Positions 11,715 to 24,999 of a stretch of 64,000 nt of DNA are shown here, piece by piece. The stretch lies in the NCBI RefSeq assembly GCF_000003815.2, contig NC_049992.1:14676603-14740602 (forward strand), written 5' to 3'. Below the pieces are notes generated by a model. It did not search any database. It had not been told where the DNA came from and saw nothing but the letters and a program-made list of their open reading frames with translations. Within the stretch, counting starts at the first letter, position 1. Each line of letters begins with the position of its first letter. A program made the translations under genes and the position numbers. Source of the stretch: Branchiostoma floridae. Its lineage: Eukaryota > Chordata > Leptocardii > Amphioxiformes > Branchiostomatidae.

Positions 11715-12272
11715 AACGACAATGACTCACGCGGCAACATCAGGAATAAACTATTAGGTAAGGGAAATACACAGACAATACAAACGTACCAGTGTTCTTT
11801 TTCACAAGTCTGTCACCAGTGGGACTCAGTTCTTAGTTAAGGATTCTGTTCTGCCCTTATGGCCAAGTCCCTTCCCAAGATCTGTTGTAGAGATCAGTCT
11901 TGTAATATTGCGAATTGAATAACGTATCTGGTGTCACAACCCATGTTCTGAAATGTTGTTAGCATTGTTATAAATGCCCATGTCACAACGCAGGCGGTTC
12001 CAAATGTGATCTACCCACGGAGGGGTGAAGGAAGATGGAAGACTCGGCATCCATTTTCTGTGTGATGTTGTACTAATGCATGCTATTTGTTGCCCCCGAG
12101 TTCAATGCCGAACTGAAGGTGAATGCTCACACTGAACCGAATTCAGTGATGCAAATACCGTCATGAAAAACAAGAAAACTCTGATAATTCTGGTTTCTTT
12201 AAACTTGGCGTCTCATTACTTTGTGAAAGATAAGACCTAGCCTGATGAAGATTACACGGTGTAGACTGATGT

Positions 12273-12457
12273 ATATTTCCAAACCGGGGCCCGACCGGGC
12301 TGTTTTCGGGATCCAAAAGTAGAGGTGTATCATCAACACACAAAGTATGCTTATAACTATTCTTTACGTTTTGTGTGTTATAATTGTCTTTCTTCGAATC
12401 AATAAATGATATTTGTGTTCACGCAAACTGTCCGGCTGGGTGCCAGTTTGGAAATAT
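12273..12457. mobile_element. Family I MITE, copy 1
   Basis: 185 bp bounded by ATATTTCCAAACCGGGGCCC on the left and the imperfect reverse complement on the right (GGGTGCCAGTTTGGAAATAT). The GC-rich word CCCGACCGGGC is followed by TTTTCGGGATCCAAAAGTA. A second copy is at 62533-62719. Confidence 0.6.
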
Positions 12458-15400
12458 GATCCTATCATAATCATAGTAATGCTATGGGATTTGTAATTTA
12501 AGAAAAATGATGAATGTCACACATGTTTTGAATATTCAAATTCTCAAACAAAACGTGGACGTAACATGTAGATAAGCTACCTTATAAGAGGTTTGTCTGC
12601 TACAAAGGTTTTTACATGTGTCTAATATCAGTTTCGTAAATTGTATTCCAGCAAACACTTACGCTTGTAAAGAAATAAAGAATGGTACATATAGATCACC
12701 GCAAATACCACTCCCGCTCACATATACATCACCTAGCTGTTAGAAAGCATGAAATCTGAAGTGTTGTTTTACGTGCTTTGTAATATTCGTATTGCAGCTA
12801 GTTGAAATTAAATGCATAGAGCAGCAATCGGAGCCGCTGCGAGATTGTGTGTTCGCCCGCATCTATCTTGCTTCGGGCGGCCAAAAGCATCTTCGACGTA
12901 ATGGATTTCCGAATGGCAACCTGAGGCAAAGTTCAATTTTTGATGCCCATCAATCGAGGGCGTAGGGAGCGGAATATGTACAAGTGGAATAGACACGACT
13001 GGGCCTTAACTGACAGCGTATCTATCAATGACAGGTCCGGAGCCAAGTTAATTTGAGGAGGTCAATCGACTCGCTTTTCTGCACAATATTTAATATCTTA
13101 ACATTCTGGATGGTAGGCGTCCTCAACACGTGTGACATCTAATGCCAGGAAGACTTATCTTACACAATCTATTAAACGCGCAAATGTACAGCGATCTATA
13201 CTGTCTTTGATTACAGCACCGTACAACGAACTGCGTAATGAGTTAACACACGTAATCTTCATATACATGTCGCAAATCTTTACACCTGACATTTATTGAT
13301 TTACTCGTACGGAAAGAGATCGGCAGACATGGACCCCTCCCCAGTGTCAAATGTAAATTCCTATGGATCACATCAACCAAGTCATCGTCAGAAAATGACC
13401 GTGAAGGTCCTTCAAGGCATATCGCTTATCATGTCGTACATAAGCCACCCGGTACTTCCTCTCTAGGCGATGTGTCTCTTCCACGGCTTACACTTCGTTT
13501 GTCACTTGGCCCTTGTGGCTCGATTTACTCCCCCAGATGAATACGCTATACCAGATGATGCCGCTGTTAATTCCAGTCTTTCATCACGCGGATTGAAAAA
13601 CGGGTATTCAGCAGAACAGAGTGTACGACCTTCCTTTGATAGCGTACGACATTGACTCCTTTGATGCTGTCGTAACAAAGTCGTGGGTTAATCGTGATCG
13701 ACGATGGCTGCAAACTTTTGCCTGATATCAAAGAGGATCCTTCTGCCTGAAACTTTTATCTCGGCGTCGGAATCTCTTAATGTGCTCCGGATAGAGGATT
13801 TCCTCACGAACATCGTTGACGGGAAGAGGTGATCAAGACCGCGGCCAACTCGATTTCTCAAGTTTGTCACCAAAAATTGGTTCAGCCCTCCATCTTGTCA
13901 ATAGAGAAGATCCCCGAAGTCTATCTGCGCACACTTCTGTTGATATGGCCAGGATAACCTACAGGTGCTATCATACTACATCAGAGACGGGGAGGAGAGG
14001 ACCTCATTTCAATGAGCTCCGGCGGCAAGAAATCTTTACTCGTCTGCGTCTTACTAGTCTGCTACTCCCCTGGCACAGCAAGTGATAGGTCAAGTCTCAG
14101 AATGTTGCCTTAAAGGTGGGATCCGTGTAAGAGACAAAGATCTATTGGCAATCTTCACCGTGCACATGTGTCAGAGCGAACCATATTGATCCAACAGTCC
14201 TTTTGCCCTGTTCATAATTGATTGTTTTTCAATTAAAACCAATCATTATGATACATTGAAGAAATCGGTCAGTCTTTTCATCAATCAAATATATTAAGGA
14301 CATTCCCTGCGGCAGAATGGGTCCAAAAACTCCTGACGCCGACGTATTGTAGACAAGTCGAGTTGTGCAGGACATGAAGTATGAGCTGTGTTCCGGGCGT
14401 TTTGGGTCTGGATTTGGTTCAACTGGCACGGAACGACATCCAACCGCCGGCAGGTCCCGGGGTAAATGTCAATTCATTCGGTTCACATGCTGCATTTGGC
14501 GGGAGACGAGACGATGTCATCCATGCTCTGGTAGATCATTTCCAACTTCATGGTGGACGCTGAAAGGAAGAGAAAAAAATAAGACGCATGAGTCATCGTT
14601 TGCCTGAAGCTTTCAACAGCTATAAGTCAAAACAAGCCGGTAAAATGGTCGTTAATGGTGGGTAAGTAGAGCGTCGATGGGAATAACTGATGATGCAGGC
14701 AGACGACTACACCAGTCGTGAATCGCAATTACTTCTGAATCCATAGACATAACGGCTGGTATCAGGTCCAATCGAATCATTGATCCATGATTCAAACTTG
14801 CGACTCCAGTTCTAAACCAATTGTGAACGGCTACCATTCACCCATACATTTGACGTTGGTTGGGGCGGACGAGAGACCTATGGCTATGACCTTGTTCAAC
14901 GCGGTATGAAAGTGATATTACCAAATTCGATTTTCATGATTATTATGTACATTATCGAATAGCATTACCACAGTTTGTGTATTGATTTGTAATAATCACT
15001 GAACGGAAAAACAATCGGGACACATTATTGTTATGTGTTTAGAAATAAAATCCTTGAGTATCAAATAAATCTGAGATTGCTGGCCATCTCATTAATGTGA
15101 TATGTGCAGATTTGGATTTAAATTGCAAGCGCCATGACTAAAAGGACGCAACAAAATTGTGATGTCCGTAAGAAAATACAGAAAGTACAGATGCATATAT
15201 ATCTACATCTTAACGAGGCAACTATATATACACCTCAGAACTTCAGATTTGAACGGAGATGACCTATCTCTTTAGACAGTTCTACTGGAAGTAGCAATAT
15301 CTTCCAGGCGGAAGCACACCATTTTCGTTAGCAAATGCCAGACGAGGTGTAAAAACCTATATCAGTATAGACGGTATAACGCCCCCTTTCCTCCGGAGAA

Positions 15401-15940
15401 TTCGCCCACTGACCGACCAAAGATTCGACGGATCGTTCAACGAATGTTATAGATCAAGAACGATTTTAACGCTTGGTATGTATTGTTGGTTTCTAAATCA
15501 TACTTTAACATTGCGCATCATATTCCAATTATAATGTCAAGGGTTTAAAAAATCCATTTAAAATGCTGTTCAGTATTTCTGCCCACACCGTCATATAGAA
15601 ATAGAAGCATTTGGTGTAACACACGGGCTTCACTGGCCTATATTTAACCATAAAAAGTAAACTCCAATAAGATACGGTTATAACTCTGTTTCTATCGGGT
15701 TCCTATAGCTCTGTTATTCCCGTGAAGTGATAAGTAGATTCTCTACTGTGCGCTTCATCAAGGCTGGGGTCTGGAGAAAGTTTATAATGTACAGGGATTG
15801 AGCATCCATCCTGACGTCAACCAACTTCGTGCTCTCTAATAAGATGGAAGAAGAGGGATTTGTCTTTCAAAGACGTCCGTGTGCCGAATGTAATGAAGGA
15901 ATGTAACACATGTATAACCTCGAGACTTACAGTTTAGATT
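12458..15940. other. Noncoding stretch, no gene recognised
   Basis: Contains a weak family C-like end near 15381 (GCCCCCTTTCCTCCGGAG) and otherwise unassigned sequence. No splice-bounded frame on either strand was convincing. Confidence 0.3.
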
Positions 15941-16090
15941 TACTCTCCGGCACGCGTTTTGGTCGGACTTTGTTTTTACTGTTTTCTTCATGTCTGCCAG
16001 CCAAAACTGGCAGAGAAAGCAGCACAAAGAAATCCCGACAAAATCCTAAAACATATAAAACAGCCAGAGCCGAAACTCGGCATGGGGAGT
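15941..16090. mobile_element. Family H element, copy 3 (about 150 bp)
   Basis: The left end TACTCTCCGGCACGCGTTTT is a diverged mirror of the right end, which reads CAGCCAGAGCCGAAACTCGG then CATGGGGAGTA. Longer than the 78 bp copy at 195-272. Confidence 0.4.
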
Positions 16091-19000
16091 AGCTTGAAGT
16101 GCTTTTGATGCTGACAAATTACTTCACGGGACGTATATCATGATATGTGAAGAATTTATCAAAATACGCTATTGATGTTTAGACATCAAGGAAGTTAGGT
16201 GTACAGGATAGCATTTACCCAACAAGAAACTGCGTAGATTTAAGCAATATCAATGCTACTACAAATCTGTCCAGTTATATGCATGAGTAACTGCGAATTT
16301 ATTAATTATTGTTAGCGTTCGATAGTAAGAGAAAAAGTCCCTGTACATCGATTGAGGAAGTCAAAGAGATGATAATGTTTGTCTGAAACAGTGGAAAAAA
16401 CTTTATTGACCAGCTATTCCCCAGCTTTCTACAGTAGGCGCCGAGGGAATCGTAGTTGCAGTCCCAATTTGTGCATTTGCTGATTGTAAAACTGTATCGT
16501 CGAGTCTAGTCACAGCAGCGTCTGATAAACTATGATGTGCCATATGCAGGTCACGCATGTTTCATGCTGTAATAACAGTGAGGTAAGTGCCGCCTAGCAC
16601 GATACGAAACGCACTATTTCACCCATGTAGTCCGGGCTTACCACGAGAAAATAATAGTACAGAACCAAAAGTATTACAAACTCATAGTTTTCCTGTAGCT
16701 GACATGATTGTAGAACCAGGAGAACGCCAAACCGATATAATAAAACATTTGGTACCGCTAGCGCTTTTTAGGATTGTAAAAGCAATAACGTGATGCTAGT
16801 AGCTGAAATAGACCACCATAAAATAGAAAGGGCAGGTCATTGAATAAGATATGCCGGGGACTGAGGCATGGAGTGTGAAATTATCTAATCTTTATGATTC
16901 TTAAACTTTCGACTTGGAGTTGTTAGATTGGTCACATGCGGTGGGAAATGGTACCTTGCGTGGGGATTATTGGGTTCTATAATAACATATCGTTCCAAAG
17001 ACAGCCACTCTCCTATCCATAAATACGGGTGAGGTTCCCACAGAAATGAAAATTTAGAACCACTATACGTACGGGTTTAGAATCTTGATTTTGTTTTACT
17101 TTTTACATTTACAGGTGTTCAGTTGTAGGTTTTAACTGTTAATTCACTGTAAGAGCATTATTATCTTAATGAAATTTATCAACTTAATTAAAAAGGGCGA
17201 CAAACTGTATTTTATACCCATTTACGTACGCACAAGACCAGTCAAACGATGGGCAAAGGTTACTGTCTGTCCATAGAAAAAAACATTGATTTGGGAGGCA
17301 GAATTCTAGAAATAATGATCCTCGTGGAATATTTCCGTATATACAGCCGTACATACATCCGTTGTGTCGTGATTCCAAGAGGTTTTGAAGTCTGGCAACG
17401 TTACTATGGGGTGTTTGTGCCGACCAAGTTTATTGGAACTCCACGGTAACTACACTTCCCTAATAACTTTGACGGTTGTGCATCCATTCTAGTAGTCTAA
17501 GAGTTATCTTTGACATCTGTTCATTAGACTGACTTTATCTCAGGGTTTCAACCATTGCTTCTTACATCGGAATTAGCTGTCAGCCGACCCCCCACAGGTG
17601 TATTTGATGGTCTTACAGGCTTGTCTTGATTGAATTCTACAATGTCGAGGACGTTCTCTGCCTTATCAAAGAATTCCGCCCACTCTTTTGACTTCGAACT
17701 TCACTTGATGGCTACGGACCATCTATGCACAGGTGATGAACATGCGAATGAGCTTGATTTTTGTTGTAGAGGATTTTGTCCTAGCACGATTAACTACCGC
17801 TTATAGCAGTCCGCCCAACATCTGATCGATTTTCCTGAGGGGGGGGGGGGGCAGTTACAGCCCCAGACAGAAGAGTTTGAGTTACACAGACTAACTTTGT
17901 CCAATGCCTTCATGAAATCGACTATGATGGTCGTTGCCCGATGAGCATATTTTATCCGAAACACTATCTAATAATATGTGTGTCAGATATTTTTGCGCGC
18001 TATGTTGGCATGAAATCAAACACTTTTGGTCCCAATCAGATAAATCTGACAATAGATCTGCTTAACGGATCATAAAGATGTGTTTCTCATAGACAGTAAT
18101 AACAAAACAACAGCCGAAACAAATATGCAAGTTTTTGCGAATAACGGGCAGCACTACCAATGGCAGTGCTTGGAGAAGATTCGTATTGATGCAAAACTAA
18201 TGTACATAGACTTTTAGATGTATTGGCGGCATTCTAGTATCTTCTGCTCTTTACCACTGATAAGAAATACAAGCGGATTCTAAATTAGTTAATCCTACCT
18301 GCTCTTTAAGGGAACAGATTCCGATGATCAGCGCGTTGGGATGTTCATGCATCTATTAGAATACAAAGGTCAAATATGACATGAAAGTAAGTATTATGAG
18401 CATCTGGCCCAATATTCAATATTTGGGGATTATGAAGGGGATTATCGGAGAGCTGGATAATATTACTTTTTGTATGAAGCTCCTTTCTTTATGAGGTTTA
18501 CATAGATATTGATTGAGAATAATGTTCTGTGATATATTTATTCCGTCAATACATGACACCATTGAGAAGAAGTAAAGTCATGAAAAAAATTAATTAAAAA
18601 CTTTGTCAAAACTAGACAATTTATACGGCCGTTACATGTTTCCAGAATGTTAATGATAATAATAATGATAATATTTTCCGTCGTTGTATAAAGAATACAC
18701 AGGTTTTATTAAGCATAGCAGCTGCTGATGAATATGCATATTGAGTGCAATGATGAACGATGTTCAGCGTTTTGCAGTTGATTTGGGTCAGTCAATGGAT
18801 ACGGGCCATTTGTTGGTCGATCTCCATTGATTTATCATTTAGATGAAAATTACGGAAAGATAATCATAGAATTCAGTTGAATCTATAGGCATGACGTCTA
18901 TAGAATCTATTTAACAAACACCTTTGATAATTTCACAGCTAAGCATTAATGATGCTAATCGATTCAAGCTACAGGAAGTAAGAGGATTGTTATGTTGTTA

Positions 19001-19167
19001 CGTCTTTTGTTGTACACAAAGGAAATGATGGGGATTGAACCACACCCTAGTTTCGCCCATATATAGTATTAAAGTGTAATGCACACGTAGGTACATTAAT
19101 AATATAAACTGGTCTTAGGTGCAAATGTACAGTTTTTATAGATCTTAACTGACATCGGCACACCAAA
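16091..19167. other. Noncoding stretch, no gene recognised
   Basis: Holds a G-run (about 17839-17850) and AT-rich sequence. Nothing supported as coding. Confidence 0.3.
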
Positions 19168-19293
19168 TCAGTGTGTGTCCTCGTTAATGTTCTTGTACAT
19201 TCCATTCCACTGTGCCTTGTCCGCTGCCTGGTCCCGCAGCCATTTTAGCATATAGGGTGCCATCTTGACGTTCTGATTGTAGTACAGTTTCAT
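19168..19293 (-). pseudogene. Coding-like 41-residue fragment abutting a LINE poly-A tail
   Basis: On the minus strand an ATG frame of 41 codons ends in TGA. Codon use is gene-like and the product is soluble and amphipathic, with KMAPYMLKWLRDQAADKAQW in the middle and a C-terminal YKNINEDTH. Immediately upstream lies the A-rich 3' tail of the LINE fragment, with no acceptor between them, as if the LINE had inserted into or next to a former exon. I do not recognise the family. It may be the 3' end of a broken gene, a processed pseudogene piece or, less likely, a live small ORF. Confidence 0.4.
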
Positions 19294-19700
19294 TTTTTTT
19301 TTATTATTTACTTTGAGGTCACCGCAAAACAAGGCTCGTGGAGCCACTCAAGCGTTTTGGGTTACGTTACTGAATTGTGAAGAGAGATGTTTGTTTACCC
19401 TTAATTTGAACAGTTTCAGGCTGTACCCTGTGGGGAAGCAAGTCCGTGGAAGCTTATTCCATAGCGATGTTGTTCTAGGAAAAAAGCTCTGAGCGTGGAA
19501 CTTCCTCCTGTTAGGTGGATTGTGGAGGAAAAAAGGATGATTTGTTTCCGTGGAAGTGGCTAAACGGGTTCTTGCTGTGAAGGTTCGTATTGAAGGCACA
19601 AGTGAATGAAGTTCATGTCGTCAATCAGGCAGTCTAAAAGGCCTTCGCGGGGCCTGCCCAGTCTACATTGCTCAATCAATTCGTAGCTGACACTGCACGC
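19294..19700 (-). mobile_element. Degraded LINE (non-LTR retrotransposon) 3' end
   Basis: The minus-strand frame 19348-19599 encodes the C-terminal end of a LINE ORF2 protein: RTFTARTRLATS, then SFFPRTTSLWNKLP and LFKLRVNKHL, the conserved tail seen in many CR1/L2/Jockey-like elements. Upstream, a second frame continues the same protein (LGRPREGLLDCLIDD, MNFIH), so a frameshift lies near 19605-19615. Downstream come a short 3' UTR and an A-rich tail (AATAATAAAAAAAAA). The catalytic reverse transcriptase core is absent, so it is a 5'-truncated dead copy. Confidence 0.75.
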
Positions 19701-21829
19701 TTAGACAAACTTTTGGAGGTCCAAGAGAGCAGACGGTTATCAACCAAACGACTCATTGCCCATTTCGATCTTTTTTTTTTACAACCAACATTGGATCTGT
19801 GCAACCCTCAACTCCATAGTTAGAATATTAAGCAAATGACGCAACATATGTACAGCTGAAAATTTACAACACAGAAAGTGACAAAATATATCTGTTTATC
19901 TATGAAAGTCATTGAGTATTCTGTCAAATCGCTCAGGCACAGCGTGATCACTGTCTTAGCGGAAAGGCTATATGTATTATCTCTGTATTAAGAAGAAGAC
20001 ATTTGGTTCAGTCAGTCATGCAAATCAACCACAGATCGTTCAGAAATGACCCACCAAAATGCACAACACTTCAGTAATTAAGAAAAAGACTGAATGCTAT
20101 ACTTTTGGGAGTACTAGATCCATACACACAGACGCACTGAACAGGGTATTTGTAGTTACGTAAATCACCTTTTAAGTGCGTGTCGCACTTAAGCCCATTT
20201 AGATCCGTGGATAATAGCCTTTGATGCCGGGCTTAGTGACGACAAAAGACCCATCTCTCAACCGCTTCAAGGTGACATCTCGCGACCTATTGCATGCGGC
20301 AGGACGACTCAACGACACGTCGTATTTTCCAAAGAAAAGAAAAACTTTTTGTTGTACATATCTTTTGAAGAATGAACTTCTTGCTGGTCTTTATATGATA
20401 TTTCTATTCTGATAACAGGTGAAGGTTGCTGAAAGAGTTTCTACTGTTCGAAATTTGTTGCTGGTACTGGTAAGATTCAAGCAAGGATTTCCCCGTCGTA
20501 TTTTAAGGCGGAAATACATGTACTGTGCTTTGCAGTTTGCCCAGACGTAATCTATCACATCGACACCTACGCCATACATACCAACTGAAATCAGCTGTAC
20601 ACGCCATGTACTTTAATTACGAACAGGTTTTAAAGGATCTTGAATGAGATTCGGAGGAACGTGCCATGATTGATTACTTTAATCGTACCTCCGTCAAACT
20701 CTGCCTCAACGCCCGACCGTGAAAGGAAGAGATTTCTCGATAAACAAGCTCGGGGTGAGTGAAGTAACAAATCTGTTCTCTCAATACCACCTGACATTGA
20801 CAAGTTGATCTAGTGTTATTTTTTTTGCCCGTAATCAATAGGGAAGTAACGACACAATGATCAGCGATGGGCGTAAGTCGGTACCATGGGAGTGTCTGAT
20901 CGATTGGAAAGGGGGGTAAGAAGAATGGACCAGGAGAAATCTTCACAGCTTTCGGAGTACCACCTGCGGGTGCGTTTACGACCCCACAAACGGGAGAACT
21001 ATCTAGAAACGGAAGATTCCATTTGTCTTGGTGTCATTTTTATGAACGATAAGAGTGGAAGGCGCAGTTAGGCGTCAGCGTAACGGGAATTGACCTGGTC
21101 ATTGACCCCAACCGTAAGGGGAAAATCAGGTTATCTAGGTTAAATAGTGATTGGGCATGAAATCGACAGTTCTCCTTCTGAATACATAACAATACAATAA
21201 CATTTAAAGATAATTTTTTCAGCAATTGAAGGTCGATTGTCTCTTATATATAACATTAGTGGATTTGATCAATTCACAATACAAACTGGAACTGAACTCT
21301 TTTCCGGCAAAGCAGCCTTGAAAGAAGTATTTCCCATCAAAGTGTGCTTGCCGGGGCATGGTGGTTGGGGAAGGGCCAGTAAGCATACATTGCAAAGTTC
21401 TATTCTATACAGATCTGTGCGACATAAAGTTCTCTGTCAGAAATCATATGCTGGATTGGTTAGAGGAATTTATCATAATTTGGCAGGCATATTTGTTACA
21501 TTCCTTGTACATTTGTGTGTGCAGATGTTGGAGGAAAAGGGGGTCCTTAAGGGAGGCTTAACGTCAAACTCAGCATAATATCTCCTGTAAAATCTCGCCT
21601 GATCTCAGGATTTTGGTATTAGCAGTCTTCTTATTAGTCCTGCTCCACGTGAGAAGAATGGCAATTTCCTACGCTTCATCAGCATCAGGAAAACAAGCGT
21701 ATCAAATTCATTAGAGGGGATTTTCTACTTGTCCTTTGACGAGTTTTGCTTCACCTTGAAGGAGGTCGTTAAAGAACGTTATGAGATATATAGATATAAG
21801 TCACGGAGGTCCCATTAGAGACCCGTCTT

Positions 21830-21843
21830 TCACTTCTGATTAT
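21830..21843 (-). other. Possible terminal exon of gene 1 (very short)
   Basis: About 1.2 kb beyond the SH3 donor there is an excellent acceptor (cctgcgttcaccttttcag|AT). In the required phase it gives Asp-Asn-Gln-Lys and then TGA, which would end the protein just after the SH3 domain. No polyadenylation signal AATAAA was seen nearby on this strand. One of several possibilities. Confidence 0.18.
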
Positions 21844-22253
21844 CTGAAAAGGTGAACGCAGGAAAATTCGTTTTACCCAAAGGTATGCGTGCGAGAGGAG
21901 ATAACGGTGGGCTTTTGGCTCTCCTTTTGTCTTCTGTAACCTACAGTAAGCCCCCGGGATGTGTTATAGAGGACGATGCCACAATCTTTTCTCAACTACA
22001 AGACCTGTCAATTTGTGTGGTGCCAGGATTTCTCTATTTCACGTGTCAATGAACGCAGCTAGGTCCAAAGTTGATGGCTTCTGAGATCTGGCGACGTAAA
22101 ATGAAAATTAAGTTGTACAAACTTGGTAAGTAGAAAATAGATTTGAAACTTTCTTATTAATTTTGTGCTTCAACATGTAATCCGTTACACATTATATACA
22201 GATAAATGTTTCTCCAACTGAACAAAGTGGATCAGTGCAAATGTATAAACATG

Positions 22254-22338
22254 TGACGTCAGCAATTCGCAACCTTCTCTCAGCCGGAACAGGGGCCGAC
22301 ATCGACTTCTGACAGCAGTTCAATCATTGGTGACGTCA
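22254..22338. promoter_or_regulatory. Two perfect CRE/ATF palindromes 77 bp apart
   Basis: TGACGTCA at 22254-22261 and again at 22331-22338, the consensus site for CREB/ATF factors. They lie within 0.9 kb of the SH3 exon on its 3' side. Only the motif is visible; activity is unknown. Confidence 0.3.
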
Positions 22339-22398
22339 CACATTCAGAAAATCACGCGTTTCCACGGAGATTGGCTCAGACATACTGAGTAAAGCTGA

Positions 22399-22653
22399 CG
22401 GTGGTATCTCACTGCACTTGGGGCACCAGTGCGGCACTGTGTGGTTCGTTCACTGCGGCACTGTTTAGCTATTTTCGCCGATTTTTTTATAATTTAGATA
22501 TTGCGTAGTAAGTAAAAACATGACTTTGTAAGACAACTTATAGAAGAGAACAAAATACACGTAAGATTCGTTATCTCTAAAATTCGTTGAGTAGTCTTTC
22601 GAACCCTGCAGCACCACACCGGTGCTACAAGTGCAGTGAGATACCACTACCTT
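22399..22653. mobile_element. Family A MITE, copy 3
   Basis: 255 bp with GGTGGTATCTCACTGCACTT at the left and AAGTGCAGTGAGATACCAC at the right, and the usual core. It lies 0.4 kb from the SH3 exon. Confidence 0.8.
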
Positions 22654-23074
22654 GACCGAGTCAGTCAAAAATACCGGTGAATCCAATCTTTGAGTTGGAG
22701 AATAGTTTACCAACTTGTTGTAAAAATCGCTGGAAATGTAATTGCACAACAAACTTTACTGTTAACAACATCAGGCTTTAGCCGTAAGATGTTTCAAACT
22801 GTATGCAAAGTCATGTCCATTGCGTGGATAAGTACAATAGACAATATATGAACACTAATAAAATATAGACGAGGCGTCGTGTTTCCATATAACCAGCACA
22901 TTTAACGGGCTCCTCTTAACGATACTCACTCAAGCAAAATCAGATGTAACCTAGGTAGCTCGTGTAAACGCCGGCTTATGATTAGTTATTTGTATCCACG
23001 TAACGGGATAGTAACTTTGTACTGATTATGTTATATTACCCGAGTTTATGACCACTCCGTCGTTTAACAAGTAC

Positions 23075-23257
23075 CTTCGCTGGCTGTGAGGAAGGTGGCG
23101 TAGTTGGAGGGGAACAGGCCTATCCTGCCCCTCAGGTAACCCAGGCACCAGCCGCCATCTTCCCCCTCCAGCACCTCGATGACGTCATCCACTTCCAGGC
23201 ACAACTCGTTGTCTTCCGTGGGCCGATAGGGGTAAAGCACCTTGGCGTATCTTCTGT
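23075..23257 (-). CDS. SH3 domain exon (likely gene 1 cytoplasmic domain)
   Basis: The exon is 183 nt, phase 1 to 1, with acceptor ttatcttccctgaaacacag|AC and donor CGAAG|GTACTT. It encodes a complete SH3 domain: KVLYPYRP matches the ALYDY motif, NELCLEVDDVIEVLE matches the ELSFxxGDxIEVL block, GGWCLGYLRGR carries the conserved ligand-binding Trp (the usual second Trp is Cys), and GLFPSNYATFL carries the conserved Pro and Tyr. All groove residues expected for binding PxxP ligands are there. SH3 domains bind proline-rich peptides in signalling and endocytic complexes. Strand, order and phase fit the tail of gene 1, whose exon 6 contains KPPKPP. The domain call is firm; membership in gene 1 is inference. 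Confidence 0.85.
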
Positions 23258-24311
23258 CTGTGTTTCAGGGAAGATAAAATGAACATCATACACCTTTAAG
23301 GGTTCCCTGAGGAACAATTGAAAATAGAAAGTGCCATCAACACCTGATAAAAATTTCGATCGATGAACATATAGACTTGCCGGGAGGGAGGGGCGCTTTA
23401 AGGATGTTTTAAAAGTTGCATCCGGGAAAATTGCCTTCTATCAAATCATTTCGCAATCTTTTGAAAAAATAACAACTAATTTTTGTCTTTTTCTTATTAG
23501 TCTGACGAGGGATCCGAAGTAAACTGCCACTTGATGACTGTATGGCAGCTGTACTGTATGGAACCTCATTCTTCAGATGCTGTCTAAAATCTTTAGACAT
23601 TCCTTAAAAAATGCGACTTGAATTGTTTTTGGACAAAATTTACACATGGACGTATCAGCGCGCTGAACTCATAACATGCAAGAAAAAGGGGGAAACAGGA
23701 ATATCTTCCTGTCTCCAAAACACACGTAACAAAGATATCGTCCTCTCTATCACAGTGCCCTCATACACGTATATTGTGTATATAAACAATGATAGATCGC
23801 TCGTGATATACCAATGTTTCTGATTCACGAGATGCAACATGACGTAAAAATAAATCTCTCCATTGATTTTGTTTTTTTTCTGTACACAACAAGGGCAGGA
23901 TTTCATGAGTGAATGCCCTTCTGAAGACAAAGTGCACCGCTAAGTACCTCACAAGAAAGGTGGAATAATGAGATAAGAACGTTCTGTATTTCCTGTCATC
24001 TCGCTGACAAGAAATATTTCCAGTTGAGAAAAGATAACAAGGAAAGATATTGGCAACAGTTTTGTTCGGAGATTAAGTGTCAGAGGAAGATCATAAATCA
24101 GACGAAATGCTTCAACTTTTAGCAGGTATGACGGAAAAGCAGTTGGCGCGTAAAATGGCAGAGGTGGGAGGATAGACAGGCAATGGTACCAGTTTTGGGG
24201 AAAGGTATATGATGAGAGAGACCTTTTTTTTACGGAAATGGACTGGGATGGGGAGGGGGATGTCTAAAGATAAAGTTTTTTAAGCCGCAGAGCAGTTGAT
24301 TGTCATTTATT

Positions 24312-24508
24312 AGGTCAAGGGCCCATTCCTTTCCTTCCACTGCCTTTTACCTCCCCAACTCAGGTACTCGTTTTTATACCATTGTGGAGTGAGAAAAAAT
24401 CGTGTCAAGTGGCAAAAAGGCAAAACAGCGAAGGCATGTCATTGGATTCTAACCTAGGACCTCTGGGGTCTTTGTAAAACACGGTAACCGTTAGGCCAAC
24501 ACGACTCC
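24312..24508 (-). mobile_element. tRNA-derived SINE-like copy 1
   Basis: The block shares with 42080-42306 the words CCTTCCACTGCCTTTTACCT, CCCAACTC and a right end whose reverse complement reads GTTGGCCTAACGGTTACCG (A-box-like) and later GGTTAGAATCC (B-box-like). That is the layout of a tRNA-headed SINE on the minus strand. No full tRNA fold. Confidence 0.5.
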
Positions 24509-24999
24509 AAAAGGGGAGTAGCCAGATGAATGGACATACGATGTGTTGGGAAAAATAGATCTATTAAAAAAAAACGTTTGAAGATCTTACAAATTCGCGA
24601 ACTATTTAGAGTTCCTCATACGTCATGTTAATTGGCATGAGTTGTGTTTGGCATTATTGCTCAATTCCTGTGACTGTATAAGTTGAACGTGAATGGCATG
24701 AAACTGCACAAGATATAAATGTAAAAACACAGACAAATAGACAGATTACAAGCAATGCACGTCCCCGTGAATAAATAGTGTGTATGAACTGTCTGTCCTG
24801 TCTGAACGATTCGGGACGGGGGGAAACTCGCTATCACGGCAAACTCCCTTCCTCGACAAACTCCCTTTCCCGGCAGAAGAGACCATAGCCAACGTTGCAA
24901 ATCGCGAACTAACGCATGACGTACTTACACCCAGATTCCAGTTGGGCGGCTACATCTACGTCTACATGATACAGGACAAAGTGCCTCTACGAATTGTAA

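Larger units (their letters stand above)
19701..22398. other. Noncoding stretch with paired CRE-type palindromes
   Basis: No convincing exon besides the weak terminal candidate at 21830-21843. A perfect inverted repeat TTAAGTGCG/CGCACTTAA lies near 20172-20194, and TGACGTCA occurs at 22254-22261 and 22331-22338. Confidence 0.35.

Noticed and set aside
24910-24970. Strong GTAAGT donor on the minus strand at about 24930
   Set aside because: The only in-phase exon would be 27 nt behind a poor acceptor, next to a truncated family B element.
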